From the NCBI GenBank assembly GCA_963971225.1, contig OZ020267.1:101567729-101631728 (forward strand): a stretch of 64,000 nt of DNA, written 5' to 3'. The notes beneath the pieces were generated by a model. It made no database searches, was not told the DNA's origin, and saw nothing but the letters and a program-made list of their open reading frames with translations. The stretch's first letter is position 1; the number at the start of each line of letters is the position of its first letter. Both the position numbers and the translations under genes were made by a program. This document shows, piece after piece, positions 10,955-23,569 of the stretch. The stretch comes from Melieria omissa (lineage: Eukaryota > Arthropoda > Insecta > Diptera > Ulidiidae).

Positions 10955-12685
10955 CCGTAGAGTCAAACTGGATTTGAACCAAATTCATGTGAATATTCAC
11001 ACATACACACAATTCTCTCACCTAATACCAATTCACGGTATGCTAAACCAATTTACTGCACACAGAAAAAGTCTACAAAAAGTGTGAACGAAAATCCTTT
11101 CAACTATTTCAACTCACTTATCGGCTGCACTTTGCCTGAGTGTAATCAATTTTATTCTCAATTCTGCCATTACACATGCAACACACACACAAATACACCT
11201 GACAACATAGTCCAAATGGCTTTTACTATCCAACTTTGCGTGTTTGGACTATCTATCGCTCGTCCCAGCTATTAAAACAGTCCACCTGTTCTCGCACGCT
11301 GCCATTGAACAGCGACCGATTCACACTGTTCAGTTTTAGTTTGAAATCAATTCAATGCTTGAATTGCAACGTGTAAAGCCAGAGTGGTCACTCTTTAAGT
11401 GGTCAAAATCAAATAACACTTGCAGCGTTTTTTTTCTGATTTTGACTGCTTTTTGGCTTTTCGATTGCGCCAAGTCGCCATGTTGATTTATTTTCATGGG
11501 CAAAGTTGCGCGACGAGTGTAAGTTGCAAGCGAATTTCAAATACACCAAATGCAAATGCAAGCAACTGCCAAACGTGTAAATAAGTGGCAAACTTAAAGC
11601 GCATAAAAAAGTGCACATTTGAATAATTTAGTGAAATATGCTAACGGCGCAAATCAAATGCTAAACGCATTTTGACCAATGCAGCACTGTAACTAACACT
11701 GTGTGTGAGCCTTTGAAATGGAAAATTTACTCAGCCATAAACTACTCGAACCGAACAGCAGTACAGACATAGTTAGACACACACACACACACACACATTC
11801 ATACATACGAGCGTAGCAAAGGCTTGGCAAAACGACTTGAAACTGCAATTGCAACGGCATCCAAGTGGCGCATAAAAGACGCAGAAAAAACACACAGAGC
11901 AACGGGATCAGAGAGAGAGAAAAATCAGCAAGAAAAAAACTTTAAATGAAAGCAAAAAATTGTACTCTTGAATTAATTTAAGTGCTTTGCGCTTAATGCT
12001 TCAGTGCATATAGTAGTTGCACGTTGCTCGACTGCTGCTGCTGCTGTTGCTTACTCCAACTTGGCTGCCATCTCGCTTTAAATTTGCCGCTGTGTCGTTT
12101 TTCTCTTGGCACTGGTTGTTGTGCGTCAGCTTCCTCTCCCTTCTTTCCACTTGCTCAGGCAGCAAGCCGTAAAAACGTAAAAACGAATTCTTTTAAAATT
12201 GCCGCTTCCTTGTTGGGTCCCCGAGCAATGCGCCACTACCAGATTTCACAAAAACAAAGCACACGAAATGAAAAATAAAAACAGCGCAAAAATCATTCGT
12301 ATGTCGTCATTTGGCTCTTTCCGCATTGCATTGTAATCAATAAGTAGCGTCGGTCCAGCACAACTTTACACATTCTCCATTACGTATACGCCGCGTTGTC
12401 CGGCACAAAGTAAGCAGCTGCGCTGCAGTCAGCTGGCCACGTGTGGCTCTATGTTTTTTACGAGCATGAGGCAAATATTGTTTCGAGTAGGAGTAAGAGA
12501 CAAAGAAACTTTGTACAGGGTGCTGGTACCATTAAGTCATCAATGAAGTCATCAATGAATCAACATCTGGCTGGTGTCACTTAAGTATTTGGTCATCTTA
12601 ACACGAAGAAGGAAGCTTGATAGATTTACTCTATTTATTTATTTATTTACTAATTTACTATTTATCAACTAATTAATTAATTTTT

Positions 12686-12712
12686 TATTTATTTATTTAT
12701 TTATTTTTTGGT

Positions 12713-12799
<87 letters not shown>

Positions 12800-12808
12800 T
12801 TTTTTGGT

Positions 12809-12863
<55 letters not shown>

Positions 12864-12940
12864 TTCATTTATTTATTTATTTCTTTTTTTGTTTATTTTT
12901 TTATTTTTTTTATTCATTTATTTATTTATTTATTTAATTT
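12686..12940. repeat. TTTA tetranucleotide microsatellite
   Basis: About 255 bases of (ATTT)n with a few G, C and T-rich interruptions. The array yields a spurious Tyr/Leu/Phe/Ile open frame. Shorter related runs precede it from about 12632. Confidence 0.95.
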
Positions 12941-14663
12941 TGGTAAAAAATCTACCGAACACTTTTACTCAAATTAATAAATTCCGAATAAATTTGTTAA
13001 ACTAATTAATTTTATATTTTTTAATTCTTTAAAACACCCTTTTAGAGCACTTTTCCCTTGTCCCTTGCTCACCTTCTGCATGTTGTACTTGCCACACCTC
13101 ACAGCAGCTGTGCGCAAAAACTGTTCCCTGTTGTCAACGGACAAAAGTCCTTTGGGTCGATTTTCCTCTTTTAGTTTTGCTCGCATCGAATTTCGCTGTC
13201 GCCAACAACTCGACACTGCACTTCTCTCTCTTGCTGTTGTCTTTGTGCAAATAGTTCATCAATTAGTATTGGCCTAAGGACCTCACACTCCCCAGCTGCC
13301 GCAGCTGCTCTCTTTCGTTGGTGTATGTGTCAGTCGACTTCTGTCACATTGTGGCATTCATTAAAATTTCATTTTCCTGCTTTATTTGTCTTCTTCTACT
13401 TTTTTTGTCTATATATATAAAATTAATTACGCTTTTCATTTGTTTCCGTCTCATCTCTGCATTTCTGCTTTAATGCTTTGCTATCGTTTGCTTCCCACTG
13501 GAATGAGTAGAGTGACCAAGTCATATTTTTCATTGCCTTCCGCTCTGGCTGCTGCAGCAGCTTGCAATATTTTCTACTTTATGCCATGGTCCTTGCACTC
13601 TCAATGCCCTTCGACGCCTTCGTTCACTGCGTATCTGTGGCTGGCACTGCATATTCCAATAATTCCGCTCAGTCACTCAATCACTCACTGACTGCTGCAG
13701 TCTCGGCAAACTTTGAATTCTAATTTTCAATTGGCAATATTGGCAAAATTTAATTGCCAAAAAGTCGCCTTGATTGATTTTGTCAGGCATTTCCGTGCAC
13801 AATTTGCATGCAGCAACAACCCAGTTGAGTCCATGAAATGTGCACAGTAGCAAAGACACTACTGAGTTTGCAAGGAATGTATGGAAAATACATGCAAACG
13901 AGTGCTTAACGCTCAATGCAGAGTACAAAAATACAAAAAAATATTGCGGAAAAGCCTAGGAAGAGAAATGACAAGTCAAGACAAAGAAAACAAAAAACTG
14001 ATATGTCAAACATGCTGTTCCACAGCAAAAACTATGGAAACTATGGAAAGCTCAATGAAAGAAAAAATGTTTAGAAATTGACTATTGACCTCAATTTTAA
14101 AAGTCAGTTAAAGTGAGTCAACGAGCCTTGACTTATCATCTTTCTGTATTAAAATCTAAAACAAGTAGCAGAAAATATATAAATTATTCCCATTTAACAA
14201 GAAACACACACCACTCCAAAATCCTTTAAACCATATCAAACAATTCAGCAGCCAGACAACAATAACATAATTCCCCCGACTGACGCCAGTCGCCCGCAAA
14301 TTGTGTACAAAATCTCAAAATTACCCAATCAATGTTGAAAAACCCATTGTCTCTTTTGGTTTTAACAATTTCTGTGCTGTATTTTATGTGCTGCTGCGTA
14401 AACTTTTCGACCACATACCGCAAAACTTCAATAAAAAGTTCATTACCCAATTCATTGCGTTTGTGCTGTTCTGTAGTTTAGGAATGACAAAACCAACAAT
14501 TGCTGCTAAATGCTAACTAAAGCAAACTTTCTCTACACAAACACAACCAATTTTTTTCTACAAAGTCTACAAAGTTTAAATGTTATGCGTAGCAATGGAA
14601 AAAATAAAAATAAATTATACAATCATCGGCCAGTCATCGGCCAGGCGTCGTAAAATTGTGATT

Positions 14664-14675
14664 ACTCATACGACC
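14664..14675 (+). promoter_or_regulatory. Recurrent motif, one-mismatch copy (ACTCATACGACC)
   Basis: The preceding ATT and following CGTG match the extended consensus of the recurrent intronic motif. The copy differs from the core at one base. Confidence 0.35.
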
Positions 14676-15235
14676 CGTGTACGGTCAAAGCAAAAAGGTG
14701 GTTTCAATATAAATTAAATTGGCCAAAAAGGACAAAAACATAAACCGAAACAGCAACACTACAATGATTATCATACTACAACAACAACAATCTATATAAT
14801 TGGTTGTTCGGACTGACTGATTGAGTGACTGACTGATTAACTGACTAAACTGAAGCTAAGGCTGACTGATGCTGAAGCTGAAAACAAAATATTTTAAACG
14901 TAAATTCATTTTAAAAGTGAACCTCCACTATAATAAATATATAAAATAAAATAATATTTAAAATATAAATATGAATATAAAAAATATCAAAATATAAAAC
15001 AAACCATAATTTTTTCAATTTATAAAAAAAATATCAAAATTGAAATAAAAATTAATTGATTTTAAAATAACAGTTAAACAAATTTTAAATTTTAAAAATA
15101 TAAAAATATATTTAAAAATTCATGTAAAAAATATGAAAATGTAAAAATAGAAATTTTTAACTTATTAATGCTTTCTTTTTAAAAAAATGTGTATTGGTCA
15201 CATTGTAAATATTATTGGAATTTCTTGTGTTGCAG

Positions 15236-15378
15236 GTACCTCAGGATCGCACAATTGTACGACGCGTTCTACGCACCGTATCGCTGCCATTATTCGTCTG
15301 CATGTGTACAATTTCAAGTTGTGGTATATTAGTAGCCTTAGCACTTATTGTATTCAACATATGGAATAAGCATAGAAG
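15236..15378 (+). CDS. GABA-B-R1: GABA-B receptor subtype 1, TM1 exon
   Basis: This exon has 143 bases between acceptor tgttgcag and donor gtgagt. It enters in phase 0 and leaves with two bases of an Arg codon that the next exon completes. It encodes V-P-Q-D-R-T-I-V, the last extracellular linker, then the first membrane helix (about SLPLFVCMCTISSCGILVAL through FNIW) and the start of intracellular loop 1 (NKHRR). The translation is nearly the Drosophila R1 sequence as I remember it. As a class C receptor the product sits in the plasma membrane, mostly of neurons, and works only as a heterodimer with R2, which couples to Gi/o. A small open frame starting 15187 in another frame is a shadow. 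Confidence 0.93.
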
Positions 15379-16547
15379 GTGAGTGCGAAATTGATTCAAT
15401 TAAAATCTTCTTGTGATTTTTAAAGGTTAAGAATTGCAGCAAAGTAAAGTTATTTAAAATATTTAAATGAATTTATTTTATTACAAAGAAGAATTAAGAA
15501 AACGAAGCTAAGAAAAACTTTATTGAATTCCTTGAATACTCAAGCTTGGCCTGATTGTTTGAGCATTAAAAAGATTAATATACTTTAGAAGATTATACTG
15601 TCTTCTAATAGATAGATGGATCAAATAGTTTTGACTCCATGTGGCTTTTTTCTAATCATGTTTGCTACTCTTGAAATGTTTCATCAACTTTTGAAATAAG
15701 TTGCATTATTATTTCCATGTAATATTTCCACACGGTTCTGCAGCTAAATGAAGCAATTTTTCGTATACTAGAATAACAACAAAAACAATTCTGTTATGTT
15801 TAAGTTCGACTACCTACCGACCATACTGCGTAAACAGCCAGTCACTGCAAAGCTTCCCTAAATACAAAAACAACAACAATATTTAAACACTAAGCAAGTT
15901 CACTTTAAACTTGATAAAAAATTCTTCCGTCATGCCTGTTGCTCAATGCATTGTTGCCTGCAACAATGTTGCAGCAACAAATGCTTCTCCTCTACGCAAA
16001 GTAAATGTTGTCGCAGCCGGTATTTGCTTGTCTTTTCCCAGAAGGATTGGGCTTTCGCTCAGTTTAATTTCTATTTTTCATTCTTGTTCTTATGTTCTTA
16101 ATTTTTATTGTGTTTATATATTTTTTGTTTGTTTTTTTTTATTTTTTTGTTTTTGTTAGCTTTTCTTGTTTTTGCTGAGCTGATGCTACATGTTTTTATG
16201 CATTTTCTTCATCTTCTGTCTTGTGGCTTTACTGTCTCTGGCATGAAAACGAGTGAATATGCAACGAGTTAACCCTCTCGCGAGCAATGTCAGATATGTG
16301 GCAGATATGAAATGTTTACTGTCATAGTTGCATTATCACTATCACAATTTGACAATCATACAGCGACGCACGCAAAGGAAATATTGCAAAAATTATTTAT
16401 AGCAAATATGCTTTCAAAGTGGCATTGGGCTCAAAAGTTGTGTACAGTATCCCCAAAATGCATATTTGCAAGTAAAAAATGCATATGGAACACATTGTTG
16501 TTGTGAATGTGTTAAGCCGCGTGTCACATCAAAAGCAATGCAACATT

Positions 16548-16794
16548 TCTGTGGACGTAAGGAATAACAGCCAAAGTCGATTTTATGAAGTTTTAAGGAG
16601 AGCACTTTTAATTTCTAAATTTGCTTTAGATTTAACTAGAAAAATTTTAGATTTTTGGGCGTAAAACATTCATTTTATGAGCAAAAGCCATCGAATTTTG
16701 TGTAGTAGTACATTTGAATACGACGAATGCAATGGTGGTTATAACTCAATTTTGTCCTAACTCGACTTTGGCTGTTATTCCTTACGGCCACAGA
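16548..16794. repeat. Inverted repeat, 33-bp arms, probably a small MITE
   Basis: The left arm (16548-16580) ends ggaataacagccaaagtcga. The right arm (16762-16794) is its reverse complement apart from one substitution (gtggacgt against gtggccgt). About 180 bases of AT-rich sequence separate the arms. No clear target duplication is seen, so it could also be a simple hairpin-forming repeat. Confidence 0.7.
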
Positions 16795-17040
16795 TTTGCT
16801 GCAGCCATTTAAGCAAACTTGCAACATTCAAACGCACAACGCAACGCAACCAAACAGCTGTTCTTATATCTATATAGACTGTTGTTGTTGTTGATTTTGC
16901 TGCTGCATTGGTCGATAAAAAGCAGCAACATGAGAATTTCTTGTATATTGAAGTATAAAACCATTAAAGTGTGCAACTGACTGAAGGAATAATGTAGTTA
17001 TTGTTGTTGTAGCCACTGCCAACATTTTTAAGCGGCAAAT

Positions 17041-18300
17041 CAGTTTAAAATGGAAGAGATGGAAAATAGATAAAAAGCCTAAAAAGAAGTGATGAAATGA
17101 GAAGGAATTTAGCGGCAGAACTCATAGTATTACGAAATGAGGTGTAAATGAAAATTAACAAAAAGTAAGATGAAGAGAAAATTGTGAATTGGGCATAAAA
17201 GATAAACTGGGAAGCAAGCAGTAAGTACGGAAATAGTAAAGAAACAAAAAATAAAAAAAACAGCAACGGAAAATGAAAATAATTAAATAAAAAAGAAGAT
17301 AACGAAAAAGAAGAAAGAAAGAAGAATATTACAATAATTAGAATAATAACCCGAAAATAAAAAAATAACACGAAAAAGGCTAACAAACTGAAAAACAATA
17401 AGAGAAAAGGTAAATGGAAAAAAGTAAAAATAAAAGATAAATAAAAGTTACAGAAAAAGATAAGAAAAAGAAAAGCTATAGAAAACTAAAAAGAAAAATT
17501 AAATTTAAAAAGCAAACAAAGGAAAAATAAAAAGAAATGAACGAATGAATGAGTAAATGAAATGGAAAATGTAAAGGGTAAAACGTAAAAAGAAAGAGTA
17601 GAAAGTAGAAGAAAACGACAAAACAAAAATTAAATAAAAAATTGAAACCTAAAACCTAAATCGAAGAACAGACAGAAACAGAACACAGGAAATAAATAAA
17701 ATACGAAAGAACAGGAAAAAAGAAGAGAAAAGAGAAAAATAAAAGAGAAAGGTAAAAGAAAAAAAAGGAAATGAAAGTAAAATGAAAATTAAAAAATTAA
17801 AAATTAAAAAACAGTAATGGCAAAAGAAAAGGCAGGAGAAAGAGCCAGAAAAATACAAAACAAAAAAGAATCGCAAAACAAAGAGCAAGAATACAAATTA
17901 TAAGAAAAATAAAAATTAAAAGCGGAAAACATAAAAAAGAATGAAAAATAAAAACTCAAATAAAAATAAGAATAAGAATAAAAAGGATAAGGAGAAGGAG
18001 AAAGACAAGTAGTAGAGAAAAAGAAATTGAAATGAACAGGAAAAGAATAAGGCATATGTAAAGATAAAGGAAAATATAAAGTAAAAGGAGAAAGAGGAGA
18101 AGAAGAAGAAGAAAAAGAAATGAAAAGATAAAAAAGGAAACCGAAGTAAAGAAGAAGAACAGAAGAAGAATAGAAGAACAGAAAGAAGAAGAACAAGAAA
18201 AAGACGAAAAAATGGGAAAGGAAATCGAAGAAAAGGAATAAAAAGGAATAAAAGAACAAAAGAAAAGGAAAAAAAGGGAGCAAAATAACGAAAACACATG
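17041..18300 (+). repeat. 1.26-kb purine-dominated tract
   Basis: The + strand is almost entirely A and G in words such as aaaagaaaaag, agaagaag and aaataaaa, with few C or T. The boundaries are rather sharp. It produces long Phe/Ser/Leu frames on the minus strand that are artefacts of composition. A SINE head begins about 50 bases after its end. Confidence 0.9.
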
Positions 18301-18351
18301 AAACAATACGATGAAATATATAAATGCTAGTTGAAAGATATTTTTTGCCGT

Positions 18352-18815
18352 GAAAGTATCCCTGCTGTCTTACTTTGGTAATTAATGCATTGTACTAGCA
18401 TTCAAAAGGCTGTCGGTTCAAATGCCAACTTGAGTGAAACTTATATGGTATTTATAATAATAAAATTATGTTAAGGAAGTAAGCAAACCGTCACATGTAG
18501 CCGACACTAAACCTTCGTCATTCTAGGAAACTTTTCTTACTTAGTCCTGACCGGCTGAAAACAGTCATTGGTGTCATAACGGGTCACTAGCTGATAGGGA
18601 CCCATAAAAAATACTAGAATTCCCTTCTAACGATTTTGTAAGTAAAGAGATTTGAGTCCAAATCATTAGTAGCTCTCCGTGGCCTAGGTGAGCCCTGCTC
18701 GGAACGTCCATATCTACGTTACTTAACTAATCCTCTTCTTGCCACATCTCATTAAAACGAAAAGATTTAAGTCGGATGAGACAACGCTATATATATTCAC
18801 CATATATATATATAT
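18352..18815 (+). mobile_element. tRNA-derived SINE
   Basis: A tRNA-like head is visible. An A-box-like TGTCTTACTTTGG lies at 18366-18378, followed by GCATTGTACTAGCATTCAAA (anticodon arm region) and a perfect B-box-type GGTTCAAATGCC at about 18414-18425. A 300-bp body with no coding potential follows and ends in a (TA)n tract near 18790-18815. The spacing between the boxes suits RNA polymerase III. The missing acceptor-stem pairing argues against a functional tRNA gene. The right boundary is approximate. Confidence 0.6.
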
Positions 18816-20938
18816 TTAGCTGAAACAATACCTGTAAAAACAGTGTAAAAACAGCAAACACGATATTGTTGTTACAACAATGACTTTTTCACTTGTATTA
18901 TTTTATTTCCCACGGCAAATAACGCACTCACGAAGCTAATGTGTTGGCTGAAACGCGGTAAAAACGATCACAAACATGCAAACCCATACAAAAATACTAA
19001 TACATACACACGCGTATGCAGTGGCGTACAGAGGATTTAATTTTGGGGACGGTTCCATATGCAACTTTTGGCATCAATCAAATTTCAGACAAAATTTTCC
19101 ACCCGCATTGTATAACAAGCAAATATTTTCGGAGGCGGGGGTTTGAACCCCCATACTCCTCCTTGCCTGCACTTTTTCGCATAGCTCATCTTGCCCAAAA
19201 TATTTCTACTCTACTGCAGCGCGTCATTTTTAATTCGGTATGCACTCACGGCTACTGAAGTCTGCTGCATAGATTTTGTATTCCATTTTTTGGGGTTTTT
19301 CTGAATATTTGACAAACTTTTGTTTGGCATTCGCTCGCCATAATTACAACTGTGTGAATGTATGAAGGTGTGTGTTTGTGTGTGTTTGCATTGTCTTGCG
19401 CGCAACGTAACCAAATGTGACACGGCCGGAAAGGCTCTCAAGGACACTCCGAATACATTCACACACACACACCAGTATTGTCAGCGCCTCATGTTTCTAT
19501 TTGCAGTGGTTTGCATGCATGCAACATTTTTTTCAAATTAAAATCAAGCAGAAAATTCAACCTCAAGCACGCAGCATCATTAACAGCACAGAAAACAAGT
19601 GAAAAAAAATAAAATAAAAAATACCAACGCAAGTGGCGCAGAAAATTAAAATATTTGCTGCTAATGGGTGAACACACACACACAAACAAACACATGTAGC
19701 CCATTAGTTGCTTCTAAAGGTATTTCTGTTATTTTTGTATTATTGTCTCATTATGTTTTCAAGTCCTCAAAGGCTTCAAGGATGTCTTCAAGGACTTGGC
19801 TTTTAAGTAGGCGCTTGAAAATTGTGTTGTGATAAAAAAACACAAGTGTTTTGTTATCTTGAAATATGTATATATGTGGGCATTATGACTTTAGATAAAA
19901 GATTATTAAAACAAAAAAATTACAACATGTTTTTTTTACATAAAACAAATGTCCTTAAAGTCCCAAAGCATGGTTTGAATGTTTAAAGATTTCAGAATAC
20001 AAAAATTTTTCACTGAATTTTATGCCTTGATAAATAATCATGAAACTCAGCATGGATCTGAACTGTTTTCAAGGTCATACTCATGCTTGAAATATACATA
20101 GAAAAATAAAAATAACATGTTTTGCTCGCTTCTGTTCTGAAATCTTCTGAAGGTCACACTGGTATTTTAAATATAGAATAATAAAAGCAAATATTCCTCT
20201 GCTGTTCATGGCGAATGAGTCAAATATTCTTAACATTTAAACAAGCAAAACATATTTGAAATACTTGTTTGCCTCATTCTAATCATTTCTGTTTATTTGA
20301 AATATTTTTTTTTCACAAAAACATATACCAGATCCTTTGAAAAACAAATATCTCAAATTGCTAACACACACTGTTTTGTGTGACTTTATTCAAAACCAAC
20401 ACCTGTCAAAGCAATCAAGGTGTTAAAAGTCCAAAGCCACGCAACGTTCTTTTACACACTTTTAACTAGAAGTTGCACAAAAGCTTTCAGCATGGTTTAT
20501 TTTATTTTCGATTTTAATGATGCCAATCCACACACACACACACCCACAGCAAACCTTACGCCTCCGCATACAAAATCCAACTCAAATATGCTTAGACACC
20601 GAGCAGTATTCGGCGCCGCAGTTACCAGTCAGCGATTGCTGCCTTTTTTTCGTACTTTCCCCCTTTAACCTTTAGCACTATCTACACCTTTTTTAGCGTT
20701 TTTTGTTTTCTTTTTCGTTTTACTGCTTTTCTTCAACTTTGTTTGCGTGTGCACGCAATCTTATATAGCTCAATTTTTTCCTACTTTAATTTTAGATTTT
20801 TCTGTTTGGTTTTTTTGCTGCTTAAACATTTTTGCAGCGCCATCTAATCAACAACAATTTGTTTGCACACCTTTACATTCTGGTTATTCTAGCTGCTTAC
20901 AGCCAGTGCAACGCAATACCCTCAACAATGTGCTAGAC

Positions 20939-20972
<34 letters not shown>

Positions 20973-21804
20973 ACTCACTCACTCACAAACAAACGCAAAC
21001 GCAAACTGTTAAACAAAGCAAATTACCGAAGCATAACTCAAACTGCAGCCTCAGTTGCAGCGTTGCCACCTCACACACACACACACATAAACATTCACAC
21101 AGCAACCACTGCAACTGATTGCCGCCACTTTTTTGTGTGCATAGTGGCAGCAATGGCCACGGCCAACCTTGTTTTATTGCTGCCGTTGCACATATTTTGC
21201 ATTTTCTACGCGCGTGTGTGGCATTTTTCTTGGCTGCCTCAGCTGAGTTTCTCGAGCTTTCACATAAATTTCTTCTACAAAGTTTTTGCTTTTCTGCACA
21301 AATATTTTGGCATACGTTTTTTGTGGTCCAAATGCAGCAGCTGGCAAAACACTTTCACGCCTTCGCTGACTGGGGAGCACTTTGAAGTGTTAAGCAAGTG
21401 ACTGACATAACTTGAGTCTCACAAGCAAAAACCAGCAATTATGCTAATGTTTTGAACACATTAGCCACTTGAATGCCCAGATTAAATATTGCTGCATCTA
21501 ATTGAATCAAAGCTCATAATCAAACTAAATTAAATGTATAACTAATCGAGTGAAATCAGCAACGATTTGCGTACAAAAGAGACTATTAGGCGTATAAGTG
21601 ATTAATTATGCGCTCAACTATGCAAAACCATCAACTTGATCCATTGCGTTTCAAGCTTGTATTTGATTGTATTTGAAACTAAATACTGTTCAAATCAATA
21701 ACAAAATTTGTTTGTTCAGTTAATGTAAGTGATTTATAACTCAAAATGTGAACACCAATCAAGAAGAAAAGCATCATTTCATAGCAAACCTCACTTGGCC
21801 TTGG

Positions 21805-21816
21805 GGACGTATGAGT
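21805..21816 (-). promoter_or_regulatory. Recurrent motif, one-mismatch copy on minus strand
   Basis: On the minus strand it reads GCACTCATACGTCCCCAAGG, one mismatch to the core. A second related site (TCACTTATACGCC, minus strand) lies about 210 bases upstream at 21588-21604. Confidence 0.35.
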
Positions 21817-22266
21817 GCTAAACAAATACTTTGTTTGGTACAAAGTTCATTAAGCAAGAAATGGTATTGAAGGTTCTTTAACCCACACGGAAATTATCTG
21901 TCATATCGCACACGCACAACAAAAGTGACACAACTCAAAATTTTTGATTTTTCAGGAAACGCAAAAAACTGTTTTTGAGCTAAATAAACATTTCTTTTAG
22001 AAAATCCTTACAGATTATGTTTTATGATAAGTTGCAAGAATTTTTTTTTATTTTACACTAGAAAATCCAAAATTTTGAGTTGTGACTGTTTTGATGATAT
22101 TTTCATTCAATAATTACCGAATTATTTCAAGTTATGCCACTTTTTCTGAATTTAATAATTATAAATGACAGTTAAAAAGTTGAAAGAAAAATTTTGAAAA
22201 TTCACAATTAATTTTAATAATTAAAAATATATACAAAAATTGACAGAATTTTGCTTAAAATTAACT

Positions 22267-22526
22267 TTAACCCTTATTCTCATACCCAAACTTACTAACG
22301 TCGTTTGGCACCCGGGATACCCGGGTACCCATTTCATGAAATTTTTAAGTTTTCAATATTTTGTTAATTAAAAAGTGTTTATAAAATTTTGATATGATTT
22401 GTTCGCTTTTCACCTAAATAACGAGGATCCGGAAGGTAAAAAAAAAATTTTCATTATTTGTCAGTTTTTTCACGAAAATACATCGCAGTGGGCACCCGGG
22501 TACCCGGGTATGAGAATAAGGGTTAA
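22267..22526. mobile_element. 260-bp TTAA-flanked MITE (piggyBac-like ends), nested
   Basis: The termini are TTAA-CCCTTATTCTCATACCC and the exact reverse complement GGGTATGAGAATAAGGG-TTAA. TTAA duplication with CCC-starting ends is the piggyBac signature. The element also carries cccgggtacccgggta-type palindromes near both ends. It lies wholly inside the TA-flanked MITE at 21906-23510. Confidence 0.88.
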
Positions 22527-22578
22527 CTAAAATTTATTTCGTCAAAAGTGACACAATTTGAGTTAGGACTCTTTTGCA

Positions 22579-23320
22579 TTAAGGGGAGGTTCTCCTCTTT
22601 TCGGCCGAAAATAAAGCGAAATTCTTTCATTTACTGTCGGATAATGAAACGACTCACGAATAGACGGTTTTGATGATTTATTAAGCCATCTTTCTAAAAT
22701 ACAAGAAAAAAATTTTGTTTTACAAAATCCAATATGGCGGCCCAAAAATGGCGGGTCTTGTCAACCTCTGCAAGCGAGACATTGTTCGGAAACGTCAAGG
22801 CTGTAGCCACTTGTAGTGAACTGAAATCAAAAATTTTTTTTTTATAGTAAAGAATATTAAATTCCCTATGACTTATACCTATTTTTGAATAATTTTTATA
22901 AAAAATCATCTAATTTATGCATAATCATAGAAAAAGTTCAATTTTTACCATCTTTTTTTCGACTTTTCTTTTGTTAAAAGACTATTATTACACATTTGTT
23001 TATATTTGTTTTAGGTATAAGTCATATAAAAAATCATACCCTTTAAGAAATGCTATAGATGAAGTAACTCGGATAAGTAGATCATGAGTTACGCTTGACG
23101 TTAGGATGAAAAAAATGGTTTTGAGATAAACGCGTTTAAAGTCGTAAGTCTCTCTCTCCGCGCGCGAAAGTTCGACGCATCAGAGACGCTCCTATGCGAT
23201 AAATATGCTGCGGATCGAAAAATCCTTTTGCACACATATTCTCGACATTCATACCTTTCATTTCATCAAAAAAAAAAAAAATTGATTTTTTGAAAAAAAA
23301 AGAGGAGAACCTCCCCTTAA
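22579..23320. mobile_element. 742-bp TTAA-flanked MITE, nested
   Basis: The left end TTAAGGGGAGGTTCTCCTCT and right end AGAGGAGAACCTCCCCTTAA are perfect inverted repeats with TTAA at both edges. The ends begin GGGG rather than CCC, so the piggyBac assignment rests mainly on the TTAA. There is no transposase. The interior contains gcgcgcgaaag and several poly-A/T runs. It is the second insertion inside the element at 21906-23510. Confidence 0.85.
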
Positions 23321-23569
23321 GCTGCAGCGATCAAATAGCATCAAACTCCTGATATGAAGAGAGACCTAACTGTATTTTTCCAACAGTTAACAACAACAAA
23401 ATATACTGAGCTTTTGCTGATTGGTAGATTTATGCATTGTGCACAGTATTAACACATAAACCCGAAAATGAAAAATTTTTAGTTGTGTCACTTTTGAAGT
23501 GCGTGTGCGATATATTGAACACAATTTTGATACTTAATAAACTTTAATCCCAACTCTACTGCGGCTTCA

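Larger units (their letters stand above)
5389..15235 (+). other. 9.8-kb intron between ligand-binding and TM1 exons
   Basis: The intron starts gtaagc and ends ttgtgttgcag. It carries, in order: a hAT-like MITE (5450-6119), a LINE fragment, a tRNA-derived SINE and an ATTTT microsatellite (6230-7105), an inverted-repeat element with a LINE fragment inside (7531-8952), a 980-bp MITE (9065-10044), AT-rich sequence (10045-10400), a CA run near 11780, a TTTA microsatellite (12686-12940), and AT-rich sequence up to the acceptor. Sites of the recurrent ACTCATACGCC-type motif lie at 10944, 12380 and 14664. No host exon is recognised in the remaining sequence. Confidence 0.85.
21906..23510. mobile_element. 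TA-flanked MITE (Tc1/mariner-like ends) carrying two nested MITEs
   Basis: The left end TCGCACACGCACAACAAAAG continues GTGACACAACT. The right end reverse-complements to TCGCACACGCACTTCAAAAG and GTGACACAACT. Both ends are bordered by TA (21904-21905 and 23511-23512), the duplication used by Tc1/mariner-type enzymes. Removing the two internal TTAA elements leaves about 600 bases of original element. That remainder repeats the AAAGTGACACAA motif near 22547 and has no transposase. Confidence 0.85.

Noticed and set aside
12708..12977. Frame of repeated Y-L-F-I
   Set aside because: It is the translation of a TTTA microsatellite.
16270..16290. TTAACCCTCTCGCGAGC as a piggyBac-like MITE end
   Set aside because: No partner end with GGG-TTAA was found within a plausible distance.
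17045..18306. Several long minus-strand frames rich in Phe, Ser and Leu (up to 159 codons)
   Set aside because: They are the complement of an A/G-only tract; composition alone removes stop codons and no domain is present.
19016..19260. CAGTGGCGTACAGAGG at 19019, which resembles a hAT terminus
   Set aside because: I found no matching inverted end or target duplication nearby.
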